A stretch of 64,000 nucleotides of DNA from Pseudomonadota bacterium (GCA_021798835.1 JAJZBQ010000001.1:124001-188000); one strand, 5' to 3'. Shown: positions 32,612 through 45,310, counted from the first letter of the stretch. Made by a program: numbers and translations. Notes: generated by a model from the sequence alone, not told the origin.

Positions 32612-33979
32612 ATGCCCCTATGTATCGTTACCCTGGCCGCGGGCCAGGGTAAACGAATGAATTCATCACTACCAAAAGTTTTACAACCCATTGCCCAGCG
32701 TCCCATGCTGCAGCATGTACTGGGGACAGCCAAAAGTCTCCAACCCAGTAAGATTGTCATTGTTTATGGTCATGGTGGTACACAGGTGCGTGCTCATGTC
32801 CTTGATGAAGATCTGATCTGGGCTTACCAGAAAGAGCAAAAAGGGACGGCGCATGCGGTCATGCAAGCGCTGGATTACCTGGATCCAAATGAACGAGTTC
32901 TGATCCTCTATGGAGATGTCCCACTTTTACGCGCAGAAACACTGCAGCGTATGGTGGCACTTCCGTGCTCGGATCTTGTTTTACTGACCCAGAGGCTTTC
33001 AGATCCTACGGGATATGGGCGCATATTACGAAATATCAGCGGTCAGGTGCAAGGAATTCGGGAAGAAAAGGATGCGTCAGTTCAGGAGCGCAATATCCAG
33101 GAGATCAATACCGGGATCATGCTGGTTCCAGCCAACCGATTGGCTGGCTGGTTAGCACGCATAGATTGCCAGAATGCTCAAGGTGAGTACTACCTCACAG
33201 ATCTGGTGCAACTGGCAGTTGCTGATGAAGTGCCGATCAGCACGGTGGAGCCTGGAGAACCTTGGGAAGCGTTGGGGGTGAACGACAAATCACAACTCGC
33301 TCAACTGGAAAAAATATATCAGTATCACCAGGCAGAGGCCTTGCTTAAGGCAGGTGTTACGTTGATGGACCCTGAGCGTGTGGCCGTAAGAGGACAAGTA
33401 ACATGTGGACGAGATGTGACATTGGATGTGGGGGTCATTCTCGAAGGACAGGTAACTCTCGGAGATAATGTATCCATCGGTCCATACTGTGTGATCCGCA
33501 ACGCGCATGTCGGACAGGGTAGCATCATCGAAGCATTTTGCCATATTGATGGGGCAAACTTGGGGGGGCTGGCCCATGTCGGGCCTTATGCTCGCATACG
33601 ACCTGGTACAGTGACCGCCGAAGGAGTTCATCTGGGTAATTTTGTCGAGATCAAGAACAGCACTATCGGTGTGTACTCCAAGGCCAACCACCTGACTTAT
33701 CTGGGTGACAGCACGGTGGGGGAACGTGTGAATGTGGGAGCTGGTACGATAACCTGTAACTATGATGGAGCCAACAAGCACCGCACCGTGATTGGTGATG
33801 ATGTATTCATTGGCTCGGATACCCAACTGATAGCGCCTGTGACGATTGAATCAGGTGCAACCATTGGAGCGGGATCTACCATAGTACGCCGCGCACCCGC
33901 TGGAGAACTGACATTGTCGCGCAGTGAGCAGGTGACCAAGAAAGGATGGAAACGTCCCCGCAAGGGAAAAACTGAGTAA
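32612..33979 (+). CDS. glmU: Bifunctional UDP-GlcNAc pyrophosphorylase / glucosamine-1-phosphate acetyltransferase
   Basis: 455 aa. The N-terminal uridyltransferase begins VTLAAGQGKRMNSSLPKVLQ and has YGDVPLL. The C-terminal left-handed beta-helix (about 250-450) carries hexapeptide repeats and the acetyltransferase active-site region RIRPGT, HLGNFVEIKNS and GAGTITCNYDG. It makes UDP-GlcNAc for peptidoglycan and LPS. Being 11 bases behind atpC, it is probably transcribed with the atp operon, a common proteobacterial arrangement. Confidence 0.97.
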   Translation: MPLCIVTLAAGQGKRMNSSLPKVLQPIAQRPMLQHVLGTAKSLQPSKIVIVYGHGGTQVRAHVLDEDLIWAYQKEQKGTAHAVMQALDYLDPNERVLILYGDVPLLRAETLQRMVALPCSDLVLLTQRLSDPTGYGRILRNISGQVQGIREEKDASVQERNIQEINTGIMLVPANRLAGWLARIDCQNAQGEYYLTDLVQLAVADEVPISTVEPGEPWEALGVNDKSQLAQLEKIYQYHQAEALLKAGVTLMDPERVAVRGQVTCGRDVTLDVGVILEGQVTLGDNVSIGPYCVIRNAHVGQGSIIEAFCHIDGANLGGLAHVGPYARIRPGTVTAEGVHLGNFVEIKNSTIGVYSKANHLTYLGDSTVGERVNVGAGTITCNYDGANKHRTVIGDDVFIGSDTQLIAPVTIESGATIGAGSTIVRRAPAGELTLSRSEQVTKKGWKRPRKGKTE

Positions 33980-33982
33980 TGC

Positions 33983-34633
33983 TCAGTGTGCACTCTTTTT
34001 GATGCGAAGTTCCTGTTCAATTAACTGATTGATGATTGGAAACAGGGCTTGGTTGCTCCCTGCCAGCGAAGGTGAGGTGGAATATCGTCCATCAATGATG
34101 ATGGTTGGCACACCATCAACACCGTAATTCATGGCTTGCTGATCGCCCAGTTGGACTTTGGTCTGAATGGCAAAAGATCGGTACAGGGCAATGAATTGTG
34201 CGCGGTTGACACCATGCTGTGCAAGCCAATCGAATAGGGTATCTTCGGAAAAGAGATTGACATTTTGGTCATGGATAGCATGGAAGATGGCTTCTTGTAA
34301 GCGGTTCACTTCTCCCATCTGCTCTAATGCGTAGTAGGCACGTGCCAGAACAGCCCACTGAGAGTGGCCAAAAGTCACAGGAATACGACGATACACTACA
34401 CCAGCAGGCAATTTGTGTGACCAAGGCTCGATGAGTGGTGCCAGATGGGCGCAGTGTGGGCAACCATACGAGAAAACCTCCAGCACTTCCACAGAAGGCC
34501 CGGGCAAAGGGGTGTCACTGATAACTTGATAATCGCGACCCGAGACTGCTGCGCGAGACGCGGGTAGGATAGCCATAGATAGACTGGCGATTGTGAATTG
34601 GAGCCAGCGACGGCGAGTAGAATGAATTGGCAT
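33983..34633 (-). CDS. dsbA: Periplasmic thiol:disulfide interchange protein DsbA
   Basis: 216 aa from ATG 34633, with GGAGA eight bases upstream; the frame is open to 34723 inside the SPOR gene, but those residues are shadow. The signal peptide is about 1-29 (basic RRR, hydrophobic stretch, PASRAA). The thioredoxin fold has active site C58-P-H-C61 in FSYGCPHC, and the cis-proline loop is in GVPTIIIDG. It introduces disulfides into exported proteins. It ends three bases from the convergent glmU stop. Confidence 0.94.
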   Translation of the reverse strand: MPIHSTRRRWLQFTIASLSMAILPASRAAVSGRDYQVISDTPLPGPSVEVLEVFSYGCPHCAHLAPLIEPWSHKLPAGVVYRRIPVTFGHSQWAVLARAYYALEQMGEVNRLQEAIFHAIHDQNVNLFSEDTLFDWLAQHGVNRAQFIALYRSFAIQTKVQLGDQQAMNYGVDGVPTIIIDGRYSTSPSLAGSNQALFPIINQLIEQELRIKKSAH

Positions 34634-34658
34634 GGAGTTTCTCCGGAATAGGCGAATC

Positions 34659-35330
34659 CTAATGAGGGACAAGGGAACTGTGGCTCGTGGTCGTTTCACG
34701 CAGGACCTGAGATGGAATAGCATTATCCCGTAGGGTCTTGACCATGCTGCGTACTTCCTCTACGGAGGCAAAGGGTCCGACTCTGACACGAAAGTTTGGG
34801 GACTTTCCATCTGGTTCTGAAGGAATGACAGTACTATCAATCCCCAGCAGCGCAAGGTTGGCGCGTTGACTTTCGGCTTCAGATGCTTGACTAAATGCTC
34901 CGGTCTGTATGAAGTAGCGCACAGTTACAGGGTGGAGTTCTTCGTTCAGTGAGCTAGGCAAATTCGGTGGTGGCAGGGGAGGACCTGCCTCAGGTAAGGA
35001 AGGGAGACTGGTGGGAGTACTTTGTATGGGCGCAGTAGTGGGATTTCCATCGGTAGCGGAGGAATTGCCTTCTGACATAGGGTCCGGTGAGGAAACCGCC
35101 GTACCGAGAGAAGAGGGAGTTAATAATCCGCGCTTGTTGGCATCGGTATGTCCTTCAGCGATAGGTGAGATCGTAGGAGTGGCTGAATGTGTAGGCATGG
35201 GACTGGCCAGGTGGCTGATGTAGAGAGCAATGCCTGCAGCCAGCAGACTGCCAAAGACCAGACCCGCCATCAATCCTATAAAAAAACGGTTCTTCGGAGG
35301 CACTGCCGGGCTGTTGGGTTTGCTGGACAT
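34659..35330 (-). CDS. SPOR-domain membrane protein (FtsN-like)
   Basis: 223 aa. It has a short cytoplasmic N-terminus, one membrane helix (about 16-40, FFIGLMAGLVFGSLLAAGIALYI), then a low-complexity Pro/Ser/Thr linker (about 45-135). A C-terminal SPOR domain (about 138-212: VRYFIQTGAFSQASEAESQ, PNFRVRVGPFASVEEVRSM) binds denuded peptidoglycan glycans at the division site. The order argS-SPOR-dsbA is common in betaproteobacteria. It resembles FtsN in design, but the sequence alone does not prove that role. Confidence 0.85.
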   Translation of the reverse strand: MSSKPNSPAVPPKNRFFIGLMAGLVFGSLLAAGIALYISHLASPMPTHSATPTISPIAEGHTDANKRGLLTPSSLGTAVSSPDPMSEGNSSATDGNPTTAPIQSTPTSLPSLPEAGPPLPPPNLPSSLNEELHPVTVRYFIQTGAFSQASEAESQRANLALLGIDSTVIPSEPDGKSPNFRVRVGPFASVEEVRSMVKTLRDNAIPSQVLRETTTSHSSLVPH

Positions 35331-35401
35331 GAGGGCTTATCCTGTTAAGAAATGGGGATGGTTCCGAGGAGCATGACCAGAGATTGCCAAGATCAGAAAA
35401 C

Positions 35402-37162
35402 TCACATGACATCCGGAGCAGAGACACCCAATAGGGTCAGGCCATCGCGTAACACGATTTGAATGCTTTTGAGCAGCGCTAGACGCGCCAGCGCTTCAGG
35501 ACAGTCGAGAAATGGAACGGCGTTGTAGTACCCGTGAAATGAGGCTGCCAAATCGCGCAGGTAAAAAGCCAACAAATGGGGGGCCAATTCTTGAGCAGCC
35601 TGTTGTATGAGAACAGGATAGGCACGCAGAATCTGAAAGAGTTCCACTTCTTCGGGCTGGATCAGCGCAGACAAATCGACGGAGTGCAACAAGTCGGTAT
35701 TTCCGCCCCAGCGCTCTAACACACGAGAAATGCGAGCATGGGCGTACTGAATGTAATAAACAGGGTTATCCTGCGATTGGGCGCGAGCCAAATCAAGATC
35801 AAAGTCCAAATGCTGATCGGATTTGCGCAGTACATAAAATAGACGCGCCGCGTCCCGACCAACCTCTTCTCGCAGATGTCTGAGAGTTACGAATTGGCCC
35901 TTGCGAGTAGACATCTGAGCCTTTTCACCCTGACGGAACAGACTGACAAATTGAACCAGGGGAACCGAAAGATGTGCAACGTCATAACCCAATGCGATGA
36001 GTGCGGCTTCTACACGGGGAATATAGCCGTGATGATCGGCTCCCCAGACATTGATCAGTCGATCAAAGCCACGCTCGAATTTGTTGACGTGATAGGCGAT
36101 ATCCGAAGCGAAATAAGTATAAAGACCGTTATCTCTTTGAACCACTCGATCCTTTTCATCGCCGAAAGCGGTGGAACGAAACCACAGTGCGCCTTGGTCG
36201 CGATACAAATGTCCCGCTTCAGAAAGGCGCTCGACGATTTTTGCGACTGAGCCGCTATCAAACAGCGATTGCTCGGAAAACCATTCATCAAATACCACAC
36301 CAAATTCTTGAAGATCATCACGACAGTCAGACAGTTGTTGGGCGAGTACAAAAGCATGGAGATTTTGGTAGATGTCGCCCAGCAATGTTTTAGCTGAGGC
36401 AATCAGACAGTCCATCTGTGCTTCTTCGTCACCAGTGTCCTGATTATTCAAGCCGGGACAGGCGTGAAGCAGGGCAGATACCATGTTCTCGGTGTCTCCC
36501 AGCGAAAAACGGTCTAAAGCATCTTGGGCCATGCTGAGTACATAGTCACCCTGATAACCATTGGCGGGGAAAGGGAAAGATAGTTTACCTGTGTTATTCA
36601 GGGCACGCAGCCACGTTGATACGGTCAGGATATCCATTTGACGACCAGCGTCATTGACGTAATATTCGCGATGAACTTGATAACCGGCTTTTTCGAGAAT
36701 ATTGCATAACGACGCACCATAAGCCGCACCGCGACCATGGCCGACGTGCAGAGGGCCTGTGGGATTGCTGGATACAAATTCGACCAATACGCGCCGGTCA
36801 TTTTCTTGGTCTGATTGGGCATACAAACTTCCACCATTCAGAATTTCCATGACGACGGATTGACGAGCGGCAGAACTTAGGAAAATATTGATGAATCCGG
36901 CCCCTGCCAATTCCACATGGTCGATAAGAACAGAGGGCGGAAGCAGTGCCAAAATGCGCTGGGCGACTTCCCGTGGGGGGAGTCGAAGCGATTTGGCTAA
37001 TTGCAGTGCAATGGGGGAAGCATAGTCACCATGATTGGCTTGACGAGTGCGTTCCAACGTCAGTCGGCTGACATACTCAGGTGCGATGGAGGTCAGAGCA
37101 CCTGAGAGCCAGTCGATGAGGTTCTGTTCTAATGCGGGGAGTGTTGACACAGTAATACTCAA
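35402..37162 (-). CDS. argS: Arginyl-tRNA synthetase
   Basis: 586 aa class I synthetase. The N-terminal Add-1 domain is followed by the HIGH motif, here HVGH (139-142) in [13 protein letters not shown]. The KMSKS-like loop is [10 protein letters not shown]. The C-terminal anticodon-binding domain is DALR-type ([10 protein letters not shown]... onward). It charges tRNA-Arg. It starts four bases inside the end of the rubredoxin gene (37159-37162), so the two are coupled. Confidence 0.97.
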   Translation of the reverse strand: MSITVSTLPALEQNLIDWLSGALTSIAPEYVSRLTLERTRQANHGDYASPIALQLAKSLRLPPREVAQRILALLPPSVLIDHVELAGAGFINIFLSSAARQSVVMEILNGGSLYAQSDQENDRRVLVEFVSSNPTGPLHVGHGRGAAYGASLCNILEKAGYQVHREYYVNDAGRQMDILTVSTWLRALNNTGKLSFPFPANGYQGDYVLSMAQDALDRFSLGDTENMVSALLHACPGLNNQDTGDEEAQMDCLIASAKTLLGDIYQNLHAFVLAQQLSDCRDDLQEFGVVFDEWFSEQSLFDSGSVAKIVERLSEAGHLYRDQGALWFRSTAFGDEKDRVVQRDNGLYTYFASDIAYHVNKFERGFDRLINVWGADHHGYIPRVEAALIALGYDVAHLSVPLVQFVSLFRQGEKAQMSTRKGQFVTLRHLREEVGRDAARLFYVLRKSDQHLDFDLDLARAQSQDNPVYYIQYAHARISRVLERWGGNTDLLHSVDLSALIQPEEVELFQILRAYPVLIQQAAQELAPHLLAFYLRDLAASFHGYYNAVPFLDCPEALARLALLKSIQIVLRDGLTLLGVSAPDVM

Positions 37163-37341
37163 AGTTCAATTAACTCAAAATCTTCCTTCCTAGCCCCACA
37201 TTCTGGGCAGACCCAGTTGATGGGAATATCAGCCCATCGTGTCCCGGGGGCAATCCCATCCTCCGGTGCACCCAACTCTTCATCGTAAATATAACCACAA
37301 ATCAGGCAAAGGTAGGTTTTATAACCTTGATCGGAATCCAT
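37159..37341 (-). CDS. Rubredoxin
   Basis: 60 aa one-iron electron carrier. The four iron-ligating cysteines are C12 and C15 (CLICG) and C45 and C48 (CPECG), with the conserved [18 protein letters not shown] between them. No transit signal is present, so it is cytoplasmic. In many betaproteobacteria rubredoxin lies next to thiD and hemL, as here, but its redox partner is not given by this context. It overlaps argS by four bases and is divergent from thiD. Confidence 0.96.
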   Translation of the reverse strand: MDSDQGYKTYLCLICGYIYDEELGAPEDGIAPGTRWADIPINWVCPECGARKEDFELIEL

Positions 37342-37455
37342 GAATGTCTCGAATGAGTTAAAATCGTACTTGGTGGTTGACCCCAGATTCTGTCAAGAGA
37401 AGGGTTCATCAGTCCGTCATCATAAATCGAGTTCTATCACAGAGCAACCCACCCC

Positions 37456-38283
37456 ATGACTTCTGCCCCTCCTGCTGTTTTGGTGTTTGCTGCCACGGAT
37501 CCCAGCGGAGGAGCCGGTTTGCAGGCTGATTTGATGACGCTTCTTAGCATGGGTTGTCATCCTTTATCCGTTGTGACAGCGGTCACGGTTCAGGACACAA
37601 CGGGAGTTGAAGATGTGCTGCCGATTGATGCAGAGTGTGTGACAGACCAAGCAAGAACCATACTGGAAGATGTTCCTGTGGCGGTATTCAAGTTGGGGGT
37701 CCTGGGAAGTGTGGAGGCCATTGCGGCCATTGCAGAAATTGTTGCGGATTATCCGGAAATTCCCCTGATTCTTGATCCGGTGTTGGCCAGTGGAAGGGGA
37801 GATGAGTTGGCTAACGAGGATATGTTGTCGGCGTTGCGTGACTTGATTTTGCCACAGACCTCGCTGGTGACACCCAATACGATGGAATTGTTACGTTTGG
37901 CTTACGATGAGATATCCGAAGATCCTGTGTTTGATTACCACGATGCGGCTCGACATTTGCTCGATACGGGATGCGAGTATGTATTGCTGACTGGTACGCA
38001 TGCGCCTGGTACCCATGTCCTGAATACACTATACGGTCGCGAAGGAGTTGTGCGAACCGATCGCTGGGAGCGCTTGTCCGGTAGTTATCACGGATCAGGG
38101 TGTACCTTGAGTAGCGCCATCGCTGCTACTCTGGCGCAGGGGCTAAGTATTCCAGAGGCAGTGGCGGAAGCGCAGGACTATACGTGGCAAACGCTCAAGG
38201 CTGGATACCGGTTGGGCATGGGGCAGATCATTCCAGATCGCTTTTTTTGGGCTCGTGAAGATCAAGACGAAGATGTTCACTAA
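37456..38283 (+). CDS. thiD: Hydroxymethylpyrimidine/phosphomethylpyrimidine kinase
   Basis: 275 aa ribokinase-fold enzyme that phosphorylates HMP and HMP-P in thiamine synthesis. The start AATDPSGGAGLQADL is the substrate-binding signature, and GSYHGSGCTLSSAIAA holds the anion hole and catalytic aspartate region (with Gly-Ser-Gly-Cys instead of Gly-Thr-Gly-Cys). The 114-base divergent gap from rubredoxin holds no recognisable TPP riboswitch. Its end overlaps thiE. Confidence 0.95.
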   Translation: MTSAPPAVLVFAATDPSGGAGLQADLMTLLSMGCHPLSVVTAVTVQDTTGVEDVLPIDAECVTDQARTILEDVPVAVFKLGVLGSVEAIAAIAEIVADYPEIPLILDPVLASGRGDELANEDMLSALRDLILPQTSLVTPNTMELLRLAYDEISEDPVFDYHDAARHLLDTGCEYVLLTGTHAPGTHVLNTLYGREGVVRTDRWERLSGSYHGSGCTLSSAIAATLAQGLSIPEAVAEAQDYTWQTLKAGYRLGMGQIIPDRFFWAREDQDEDVH

Positions 38284-38905
38284 AGCGAGATTCCCTCTTT
38301 CTGGGCTGTATGGCATAACGCCTGAGTTGGAAGACACAAGGGATTTGCTGTGTCGGGTACAGTCCGCTTTACGCGGTGGAATGAACTGTTTGCAATATCG
38401 TGTCAAGGATCTGGTGCCTTCTGTACAAAAAACTCAGATTCACGAGTTAAAGGAGCTATGTGCTGAATATGGGGTTCCTTTTTTGATTAATGATGGGCCA
38501 TCTGAGTCGCGCGACTGGGTTGGGGGATCAGGGTGGCATGTCGGTGAAATGGATGCAACCCCTGCAGATTGGGTACGATTGGCCCAGCAGGGATGGTTGG
38601 GCGTTTCCTGTTATGCTGACGAGGAGCGGGCAATAATGGCTGAACGTGCGGGGGCTCACTATGTGGCGCTGGGTTGTTTCTTTCCGTCATTAACCAAACC
38701 CATGGCCCCATCTGTGTCATTTGATGTTTTAAAGCGGGTGCGTCGTCGACTGTCCATTCCGATCGTTGCCATAGGCGGGATGACTACGCAACGTGCCCAC
38801 CAGTTGAAGTTGGCAGGAGTTGACGCGGTAGCCGTCATGTCAGATTTATTCTACGCTGCCGACATTCAAGCACGCGCAGAGGCCTATTGTCAGGTATTTG
38901 CATGA
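38273..38905 (+). CDS. thiE: Thiamine phosphate synthase
   Basis: 210 aa from ATG 38273; an in-frame GTG at 38255 gives six more residues. The TIM-barrel enzyme joins HMP-PP and thiazole phosphate. Visible motifs are LQYRVKD (phosphate and metal site), FLINDGPSES (where most homologues have NDR), GWHVGEMDA, GVSCY, GCFFPSLTKP and VAIGGM. It overlaps thiD by 11 bases, so the two are coupled. A candidate terminator follows. Confidence 0.93.
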   Translation: MFTKARFPLSGLYGITPELEDTRDLLCRVQSALRGGMNCLQYRVKDLVPSVQKTQIHELKELCAEYGVPFLINDGPSESRDWVGGSGWHVGEMDATPADWVRLAQQGWLGVSCYADEERAIMAERAGAHYVALGCFFPSLTKPMAPSVSFDVLKRVRRRLSIPIVAIGGMTTQRAHQLKLAGVDAVAVMSDLFYAADIQARAEAYCQVFA

Positions 38906-38920
38906 AGATGAATAGTTTTT

Positions 38921-38939
38921 CCGCAGCGCGCGGTTTTTT
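38921..38939 (+). terminator. Possible weak intrinsic terminator after thiE
   Basis: CCGC (38921-38924), five-base loop, GCGG (38930-38933), then six T. The stem has only four pairs, so the prediction is weak. It lies between thiE and hemL. Confidence 0.4.
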
Positions 38940-38957
38940 CTAAGGATTTGAATCACC

Positions 38958-40237
38958 ATGCTCACTAACCAGCAACTTTTCGACCGTGCCCAGCAATACA
39001 TTCCAGGCGGGGTCAATTCTCCCGTGAGGGCATTTCGCAGTGTGGGGGGAATCCCGCCGTTTTTAACTCGTGGTCTGGGGCCTAGAGTTTGGGATGTCGA
39101 GGAAAAGGAATATATCGATTATGTAGGTTCATGGGGTCCCCTATTGCATGGCCATGCTCATCCTTCAATCATCAAGGCTGTTCAGGCGGTGATCGAGCGA
39201 GGACTTAGTTTTGGAGCCCCCACAGCCTTGGAGGTGGAATTTGCGGAGCAGTTGACGCAGTGGGTACCATCAATGGAGCAAGTGCGCCTGACCAGTTCTG
39301 GTACCGAAGCGACCATGAGCGCTATTCGTCTGGCGCGAGGATATACCGGTCGCAGTTTGATCGTTAAATTTGACGGTTGTTATCATGGGCATGGAGATTC
39401 ATTGCTGGTCAAGGCCGGATCGGGAGCCCTGACCTTCGGTCAGCCGGATTCGGGTGGTGTTCCCACTGAGTTGGCTGCGCAGACTTTGGTGCTGGAATAT
39501 AACCACATTGGTCAACTGGAGGATCTATTTGCTGCCCGTGGTGAAGCGATTGCTGCTGTGATTGTGGAACCGGTAGCGGGCAATATGAACATGGTATTGC
39601 CTCGCCCGGGGTTTTTGAATCGTTTGCGTGAATTGACGCGCGCGCATGGGGCACTTTTGATTTTTGATGAAGTCATGACGGGTTTTCGGGTGGCATTTGG
39701 AGGGGCGCAGGCGGTATATGGTATTTGTCCAGACTTGACCACGTTGGGCAAGGTGATTGGTGGTGGAATGCCATTGGCTGCTTTCGGTGGTCGGCGTGAG
39801 ATTATGCAAAAACTGGCACCGTTAGGTCCGGTCTATCAGGCTGGTACTTTATCGGGTAATCCGGTCGCTGTGACAGCGGGTTTGGTGAACCTGCATTTGG
39901 CTCAGGAAAATGGCCTGTACGAGCGCCTGGGAGACATGACTCGTACCCTTACCGAAGGATTGGTGGCACTGGGCAGACAGTATGGCTTTCCTATGTCCAC
40001 TTGCTCGTTGGGGGGAATGTTTGGGTTATATTTCCGTGACATACTGCCAACCAATCTGCGTGAAGTCATGGAGTCGGACAAAGTGGCATTCAACGCGTTC
40101 TTCCATGGCATGTTGGAGTGTGGGGTCTACCTAGCACCATCGGCCTTTGAGGCGGGGTTTGTTTCCGCTGCGCATACCAGTGTCGAACTGGATCAGACCT
40201 TGAGTGCTGCAGAAAATGTTTTCAAGAAGTTGCGCAG

Positions 40238-40241
<4 letters not shown>
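38958..40241 (+). CDS. hemL: Glutamate-1-semialdehyde 2,1-aminomutase
   Basis: 427 aa PLP enzyme that makes 5-aminolevulinate from glutamate-1-semialdehyde, so the organism uses the C5 tetrapyrrole route. The PLP lysine is in [47 protein letters not shown] and FDEVMTGFR are all conserved. AAGGA lies 11 bases upstream of the ATG. It overlaps engB by four bases (ATGA, 40238-40241). HemB, the next enzyme, is encoded convergently just beyond. Confidence 0.97.
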
Positions 40242-41889
<1,648 letters not shown>

Positions 41890-44157
41890 TCAGTTGTTTT
41901 TGGCTGTAGCAGCATAGACATAATCATCGAGATGATTGGGAGCCGTACTGGGTTGGCCGGTGGTTGGGTCAATGGAGACAACATCGATGCCGGGAGGCAT
42001 GATGATTTCGCTGTCGGGGATGGTTTTGAGAGCGGTTGACATGTAATCCATCCAGATGGGTAAAGCGGCTTCAGCGCCGGTTTCTTGGGAACCCAGGGAG
42101 GCAGGTTTGTCAAAACCAACCCAGGAAACAGCGACCAAACTGGGTTGAAATCCACAAAACCATGCATCGACATGATCGTTGGTGGTGCCAGTTTTGCCGG
42201 CCAAATCCTGACGACCGAGGCTCATGGCGTGCGCTGCCGTTCCCATACGAATGACATCCTTCAACATGCTGGTCATGATGAAGGCATTGCGGGGATCGAT
42301 GACCTGATCCGCTCCTTCGCCGGCGATGACGGGCTGAGTGCGACTAACAATCTTTCCGGTATTGTCGAGAATACGATCGATGAAATAGGGTTTGACACGA
42401 AATCCCCCGTTAGCAAAGATCGCATAGGCGGTTGCCATCTGCAGGGGGGTTGCTTCACCTGCACCGAGTGCCATGCTGAGATAAGCGGGTTGATGGGTTG
42501 GATCAAAGCCGAAGCGTTTGACGTATTGCTGAGCATAGTCAGGGCCTATACTCTGCAGTACACGAACCGCCACGGTATTGATGGACTTGGCCAGCGCAAT
42601 TCTCAATCGAATAGGGCCGAGGTACTCTTTCTCATAATTGTGTGGTTCCCATGGCGCACCATTATTTTGTTTGGGGTCATGGATAACTAGAGGAGCATCA
42701 TCTACCAGAGTAAAAGGAGTAAAACCTTTTTCCAGGGCTGCTGAATAGATAAAGGGTTTGAAACTGGATCCGGGTTGGCGATAGGCTTGAAGGACATGAT
42801 TGTATTTGGTTCGACTGAAATCAAATCCGCCAACCAGAGCACGGATAGCCCCATCATGACTATCCAGTGATACCAGACTGGCTTCAGCTTTGGGTAATTG
42901 GGTGATTGTCCAGCCTGTTACACCATTGTGCATGACGCGAATCAGGGAACCACGTTGAATCCGCTGACCAGGGTGTACGTGTTCTGTCAGAGACGGGTGT
43001 GCAAAGGCCAGAGCATTTCCCTTCAAGATCACAGGCCCTATACCTTTTATGTAAGCGCTTACTTCTTTTTCAGATGCTGATTCTACTATGGCAGGATACA
43101 GTTCGTTGAGAGTTTCCGTATCGCTCAAGGCATCTTCGAAGTCGGGAATGGTGGCACCTGACGAGGGAAGGTCAACGGTGGCTTCCGGACCCCGATAACC
43201 GTGGCGCTCATCATAGGCCAGGACTCCATTACGGACGGCACGGACCGCTGCTTCCTGGTTAGACTTGATCAAGGTGGTGATGACATGGTAACCGCTGGAA
43301 TAGATTGCTTCACCGTAGGTTTGTACCATATATTGACGCACCATTTCTGCCACGTAATCAGCTTGTGTCAGGACATTGGCATGAAAGGCTGAAGCATGAC
43401 CGGGTTTGCGAAGTGCTTGAGCATACTCGGCATCGCTAATGAATTTTAACTCGTGCATACGCCGCAGGACATATTGTTGACGTAAGGTTGCGCGCTGCGG
43501 ATTGATGATTGGGTTATAACGTGAAGGGGCTTTGGGTAACCCCGCCAGCATGGCCATCTCTGCCACACTCAGTTGGTTCAGAGGTTTGCCGTAGTAGACC
43601 ACAGCCGCCGCCCCAAAACCATAGGCACGCTGTCCCAGATAAATCTGGTTGATATAGAGTTCCAAAATTTGGTCTTTGCTGAGATTTTTCTCGATCTTGT
43701 AGGACAACAAAACTTCTGACAGTTTGCGCGTCAAGGTACGTTCATTGGTGAGAAAGAAATTGCGCGCTACTTGCATGGTGATGGTGCTGGCTCCCTCCTT
43801 GGCGGAATGGGCAAATACGTCCGCTACCATAGCCCGTAACACCCCCTGGAAATCCACGGCACCGTGTTGGTAGAAGCGATCATCCTCAGCGGCCAGAATG
43901 GCGCGTCGCATATTGAGTGGGACATCAGGCAACTTGAGGATCGCGCGACGCTCTTCACCAAACTCACCGATCAATTGACGGTCACTGGTGTAAACGCGCA
44001 ACGGTAATTTGGGGCGATAATCGGTGACAACATCCAGACTGGGCAATTTGGGATACAGCAGGGCCAGTGTCATGACCACCAATCCTGCGGCCATTACGCC
44101 CAGGGTCACAAACAGCATCAAGGGGTAGAGGATTATCTTGGACAAGTAGAGTACCAA
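41890..44157 (-). CDS. mrcA: Penicillin-binding protein 1A (glycosyltransferase/transpeptidase)
   Basis: 755 aa class A PBP. It has an N-terminal membrane anchor (about 8-34). The glycosyltransferase domain (about 60-240) has E91 in AEDDRFYQHG and the GASTITMQVARN motif. The transpeptidase domain has S464-x-x-K467, SIN (525-527) and KTG (655-657). It polymerises and cross-links peptidoglycan in the periplasm. Upstream is aroB on the same strand; the pilMNOPQ cluster often found next to this gene in related bacteria is not here. Confidence 0.95.
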   Translation of the reverse strand: MVLYLSKIILYPLMLFVTLGVMAAGLVVMTLALLYPKLPSLDVVTDYRPKLPLRVYTSDRQLIGEFGEERRAILKLPDVPLNMRRAILAAEDDRFYQHGAVDFQGVLRAMVADVFAHSAKEGASTITMQVARNFFLTNERTLTRKLSEVLLSYKIEKNLSKDQILELYINQIYLGQRAYGFGAAAVVYYGKPLNQLSVAEMAMLAGLPKAPSRYNPIINPQRATLRQQYVLRRMHELKFISDAEYAQALRKPGHASAFHANVLTQADYVAEMVRQYMVQTYGEAIYSSGYHVITTLIKSNQEAAVRAVRNGVLAYDERHGYRGPEATVDLPSSGATIPDFEDALSDTETLNELYPAIVESASEKEVSAYIKGIGPVILKGNALAFAHPSLTEHVHPGQRIQRGSLIRVMHNGVTGWTITQLPKAEASLVSLDSHDGAIRALVGGFDFSRTKYNHVLQAYRQPGSSFKPFIYSAALEKGFTPFTLVDDAPLVIHDPKQNNGAPWEPHNYEKEYLGPIRLRIALAKSINTVAVRVLQSIGPDYAQQYVKRFGFDPTHQPAYLSMALGAGEATPLQMATAYAIFANGGFRVKPYFIDRILDNTGKIVSRTQPVIAGEGADQVIDPRNAFIMTSMLKDVIRMGTAAHAMSLGRQDLAGKTGTTNDHVDAWFCGFQPSLVAVSWVGFDKPASLGSQETGAEAALPIWMDYMSTALKTIPDSEIIMPPGIDVVSIDPTTGQPSTAPNHLDDYVYAATAKNN

Positions 44158-44206
44158 TTCACGGAATGGGATTGGGCATTATAACCAGAGGTCGTTGCGA
44201 TGGGGG

Positions 44207-45310
44207 TTAAGCATCGATGAAACGTCCCGTTTGAGGAGACAGGACACGGGATAATGAGGCCTGTGAGGAGAGTTCGGTCAACTTGGCTTGCCCCATGTGC
44301 TCAAACAGAACCAACCGCAGTTTTCCAGACTCATTTTTTTTGTCGCCCATCATGAGGGATAGCCAACGTTCTAGACCCAGATCGGGGGCGCGGGTAGGCA
44401 GGGAACAGCGCTGGAACAGGGTGACTATTCGATCGACATCGTGGTTGGACAGATAGCCCAACCGATGTGATAATTCGGCTGCCAAAATGGTTCCTGCAGC
44501 CACTGCCTCGCCATGTAGCCAAACCCCATAACCCATTCCAGTTTCGATTGCGTGGCCAAAGGTGTGACCCAAATTGAGTAGGGCGCGTACGCCACTCTTT
44601 TCCAGTGGGTCGACAGCGACGATCTCTGCTTTGTTGCGACAGGAGGTCAGAATAGCGTGGGATAACTCGTCGGGGTGGCGCTGCAGTAACTCCTCCAGAT
44701 GCGTTTCTATCCATTCTAGAAAGGGGATGTCACGGATCAAGCCATACTTGATGACTTCAGCAAGTCCAGCCAGGTATTCGCGGGAGGGCAAAGTGGACAA
44801 CGTGTCGGTATCGATCAGCACAACTTGTGGCTGATGAAAGGCTCCAATCATGTTCTTGCCCAGCGGATGATTGATGCCTGTCTTGCCGCCGACTGAGGAG
44901 TCTACTTGGGAAAGCAGTGTGGTAGGCACCTGGATCAGCGAGATACCGCGCAAATAAGTGGCTGCTGCATAGCCGGTCAAATCCCCCACTACACCGCCAC
45001 CTAAGGCAATAAGGGTGGTTTTGCGATCTGCTCTGGCTTCCAGCAAAACATCGTGAATATGGTCGAAGGTGGAACGCGTCTTGAAGGATTCGCCATCGGG
45101 AATCACGATGGGAAGTACGCGTTTTTCCAGTTTTTCCAGGGTGGATCTTAGTGTATCAAGATAAAGTGGAGCCACAGTAGTATTGCTGACGATAGCACAC
45201 ACTTGCCCTGTTAAGTGGGGAGCCAGCAAGGACTCGTCTCTCAATAGTCCTGGGCCGATATGAATAGGATAGGCGGGGGTGACGTTAACGTGCAGGGTGT
45301 TGAGTGACAT
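44207..45310 (-). CDS. aroB: 3-dehydroquinate synthase
   Basis: 367 aa NAD-dependent, metal-dependent enzyme of the shikimate pathway. [19 protein letters not shown] and the zinc and substrate region [26 protein letters not shown] are diagnostic, with GHTFGHAIE downstream. It turns DAHP into 3-dehydroquinate. Its start overlaps the end of aroK by 26 bases, so the pair is coupled. Confidence 0.97.
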   Translation of the reverse strand: MSLNTLHVNVTPAYPIHIGPGLLRDESLLAPHLTGQVCAIVSNTTVAPLYLDTLRSTLEKLEKRVLPIVIPDGESFKTRSTFDHIHDVLLEARADRKTTLIALGGGVVGDLTGYAAATYLRGISLIQVPTTLLSQVDSSVGGKTGINHPLGKNMIGAFHQPQVVLIDTDTLSTLPSREYLAGLAEVIKYGLIRDIPFLEWIETHLEELLQRHPDELSHAILTSCRNKAEIVAVDPLEKSGVRALLNLGHTFGHAIETGMGYGVWLHGEAVAAGTILAAELSHRLGYLSNHDVDRIVTLFQRCSLPTRAPDLGLERWLSLMMGDKKNESGKLRLVLFEHMGQAKLTELSSQASLSRVLSPQTGRFIDA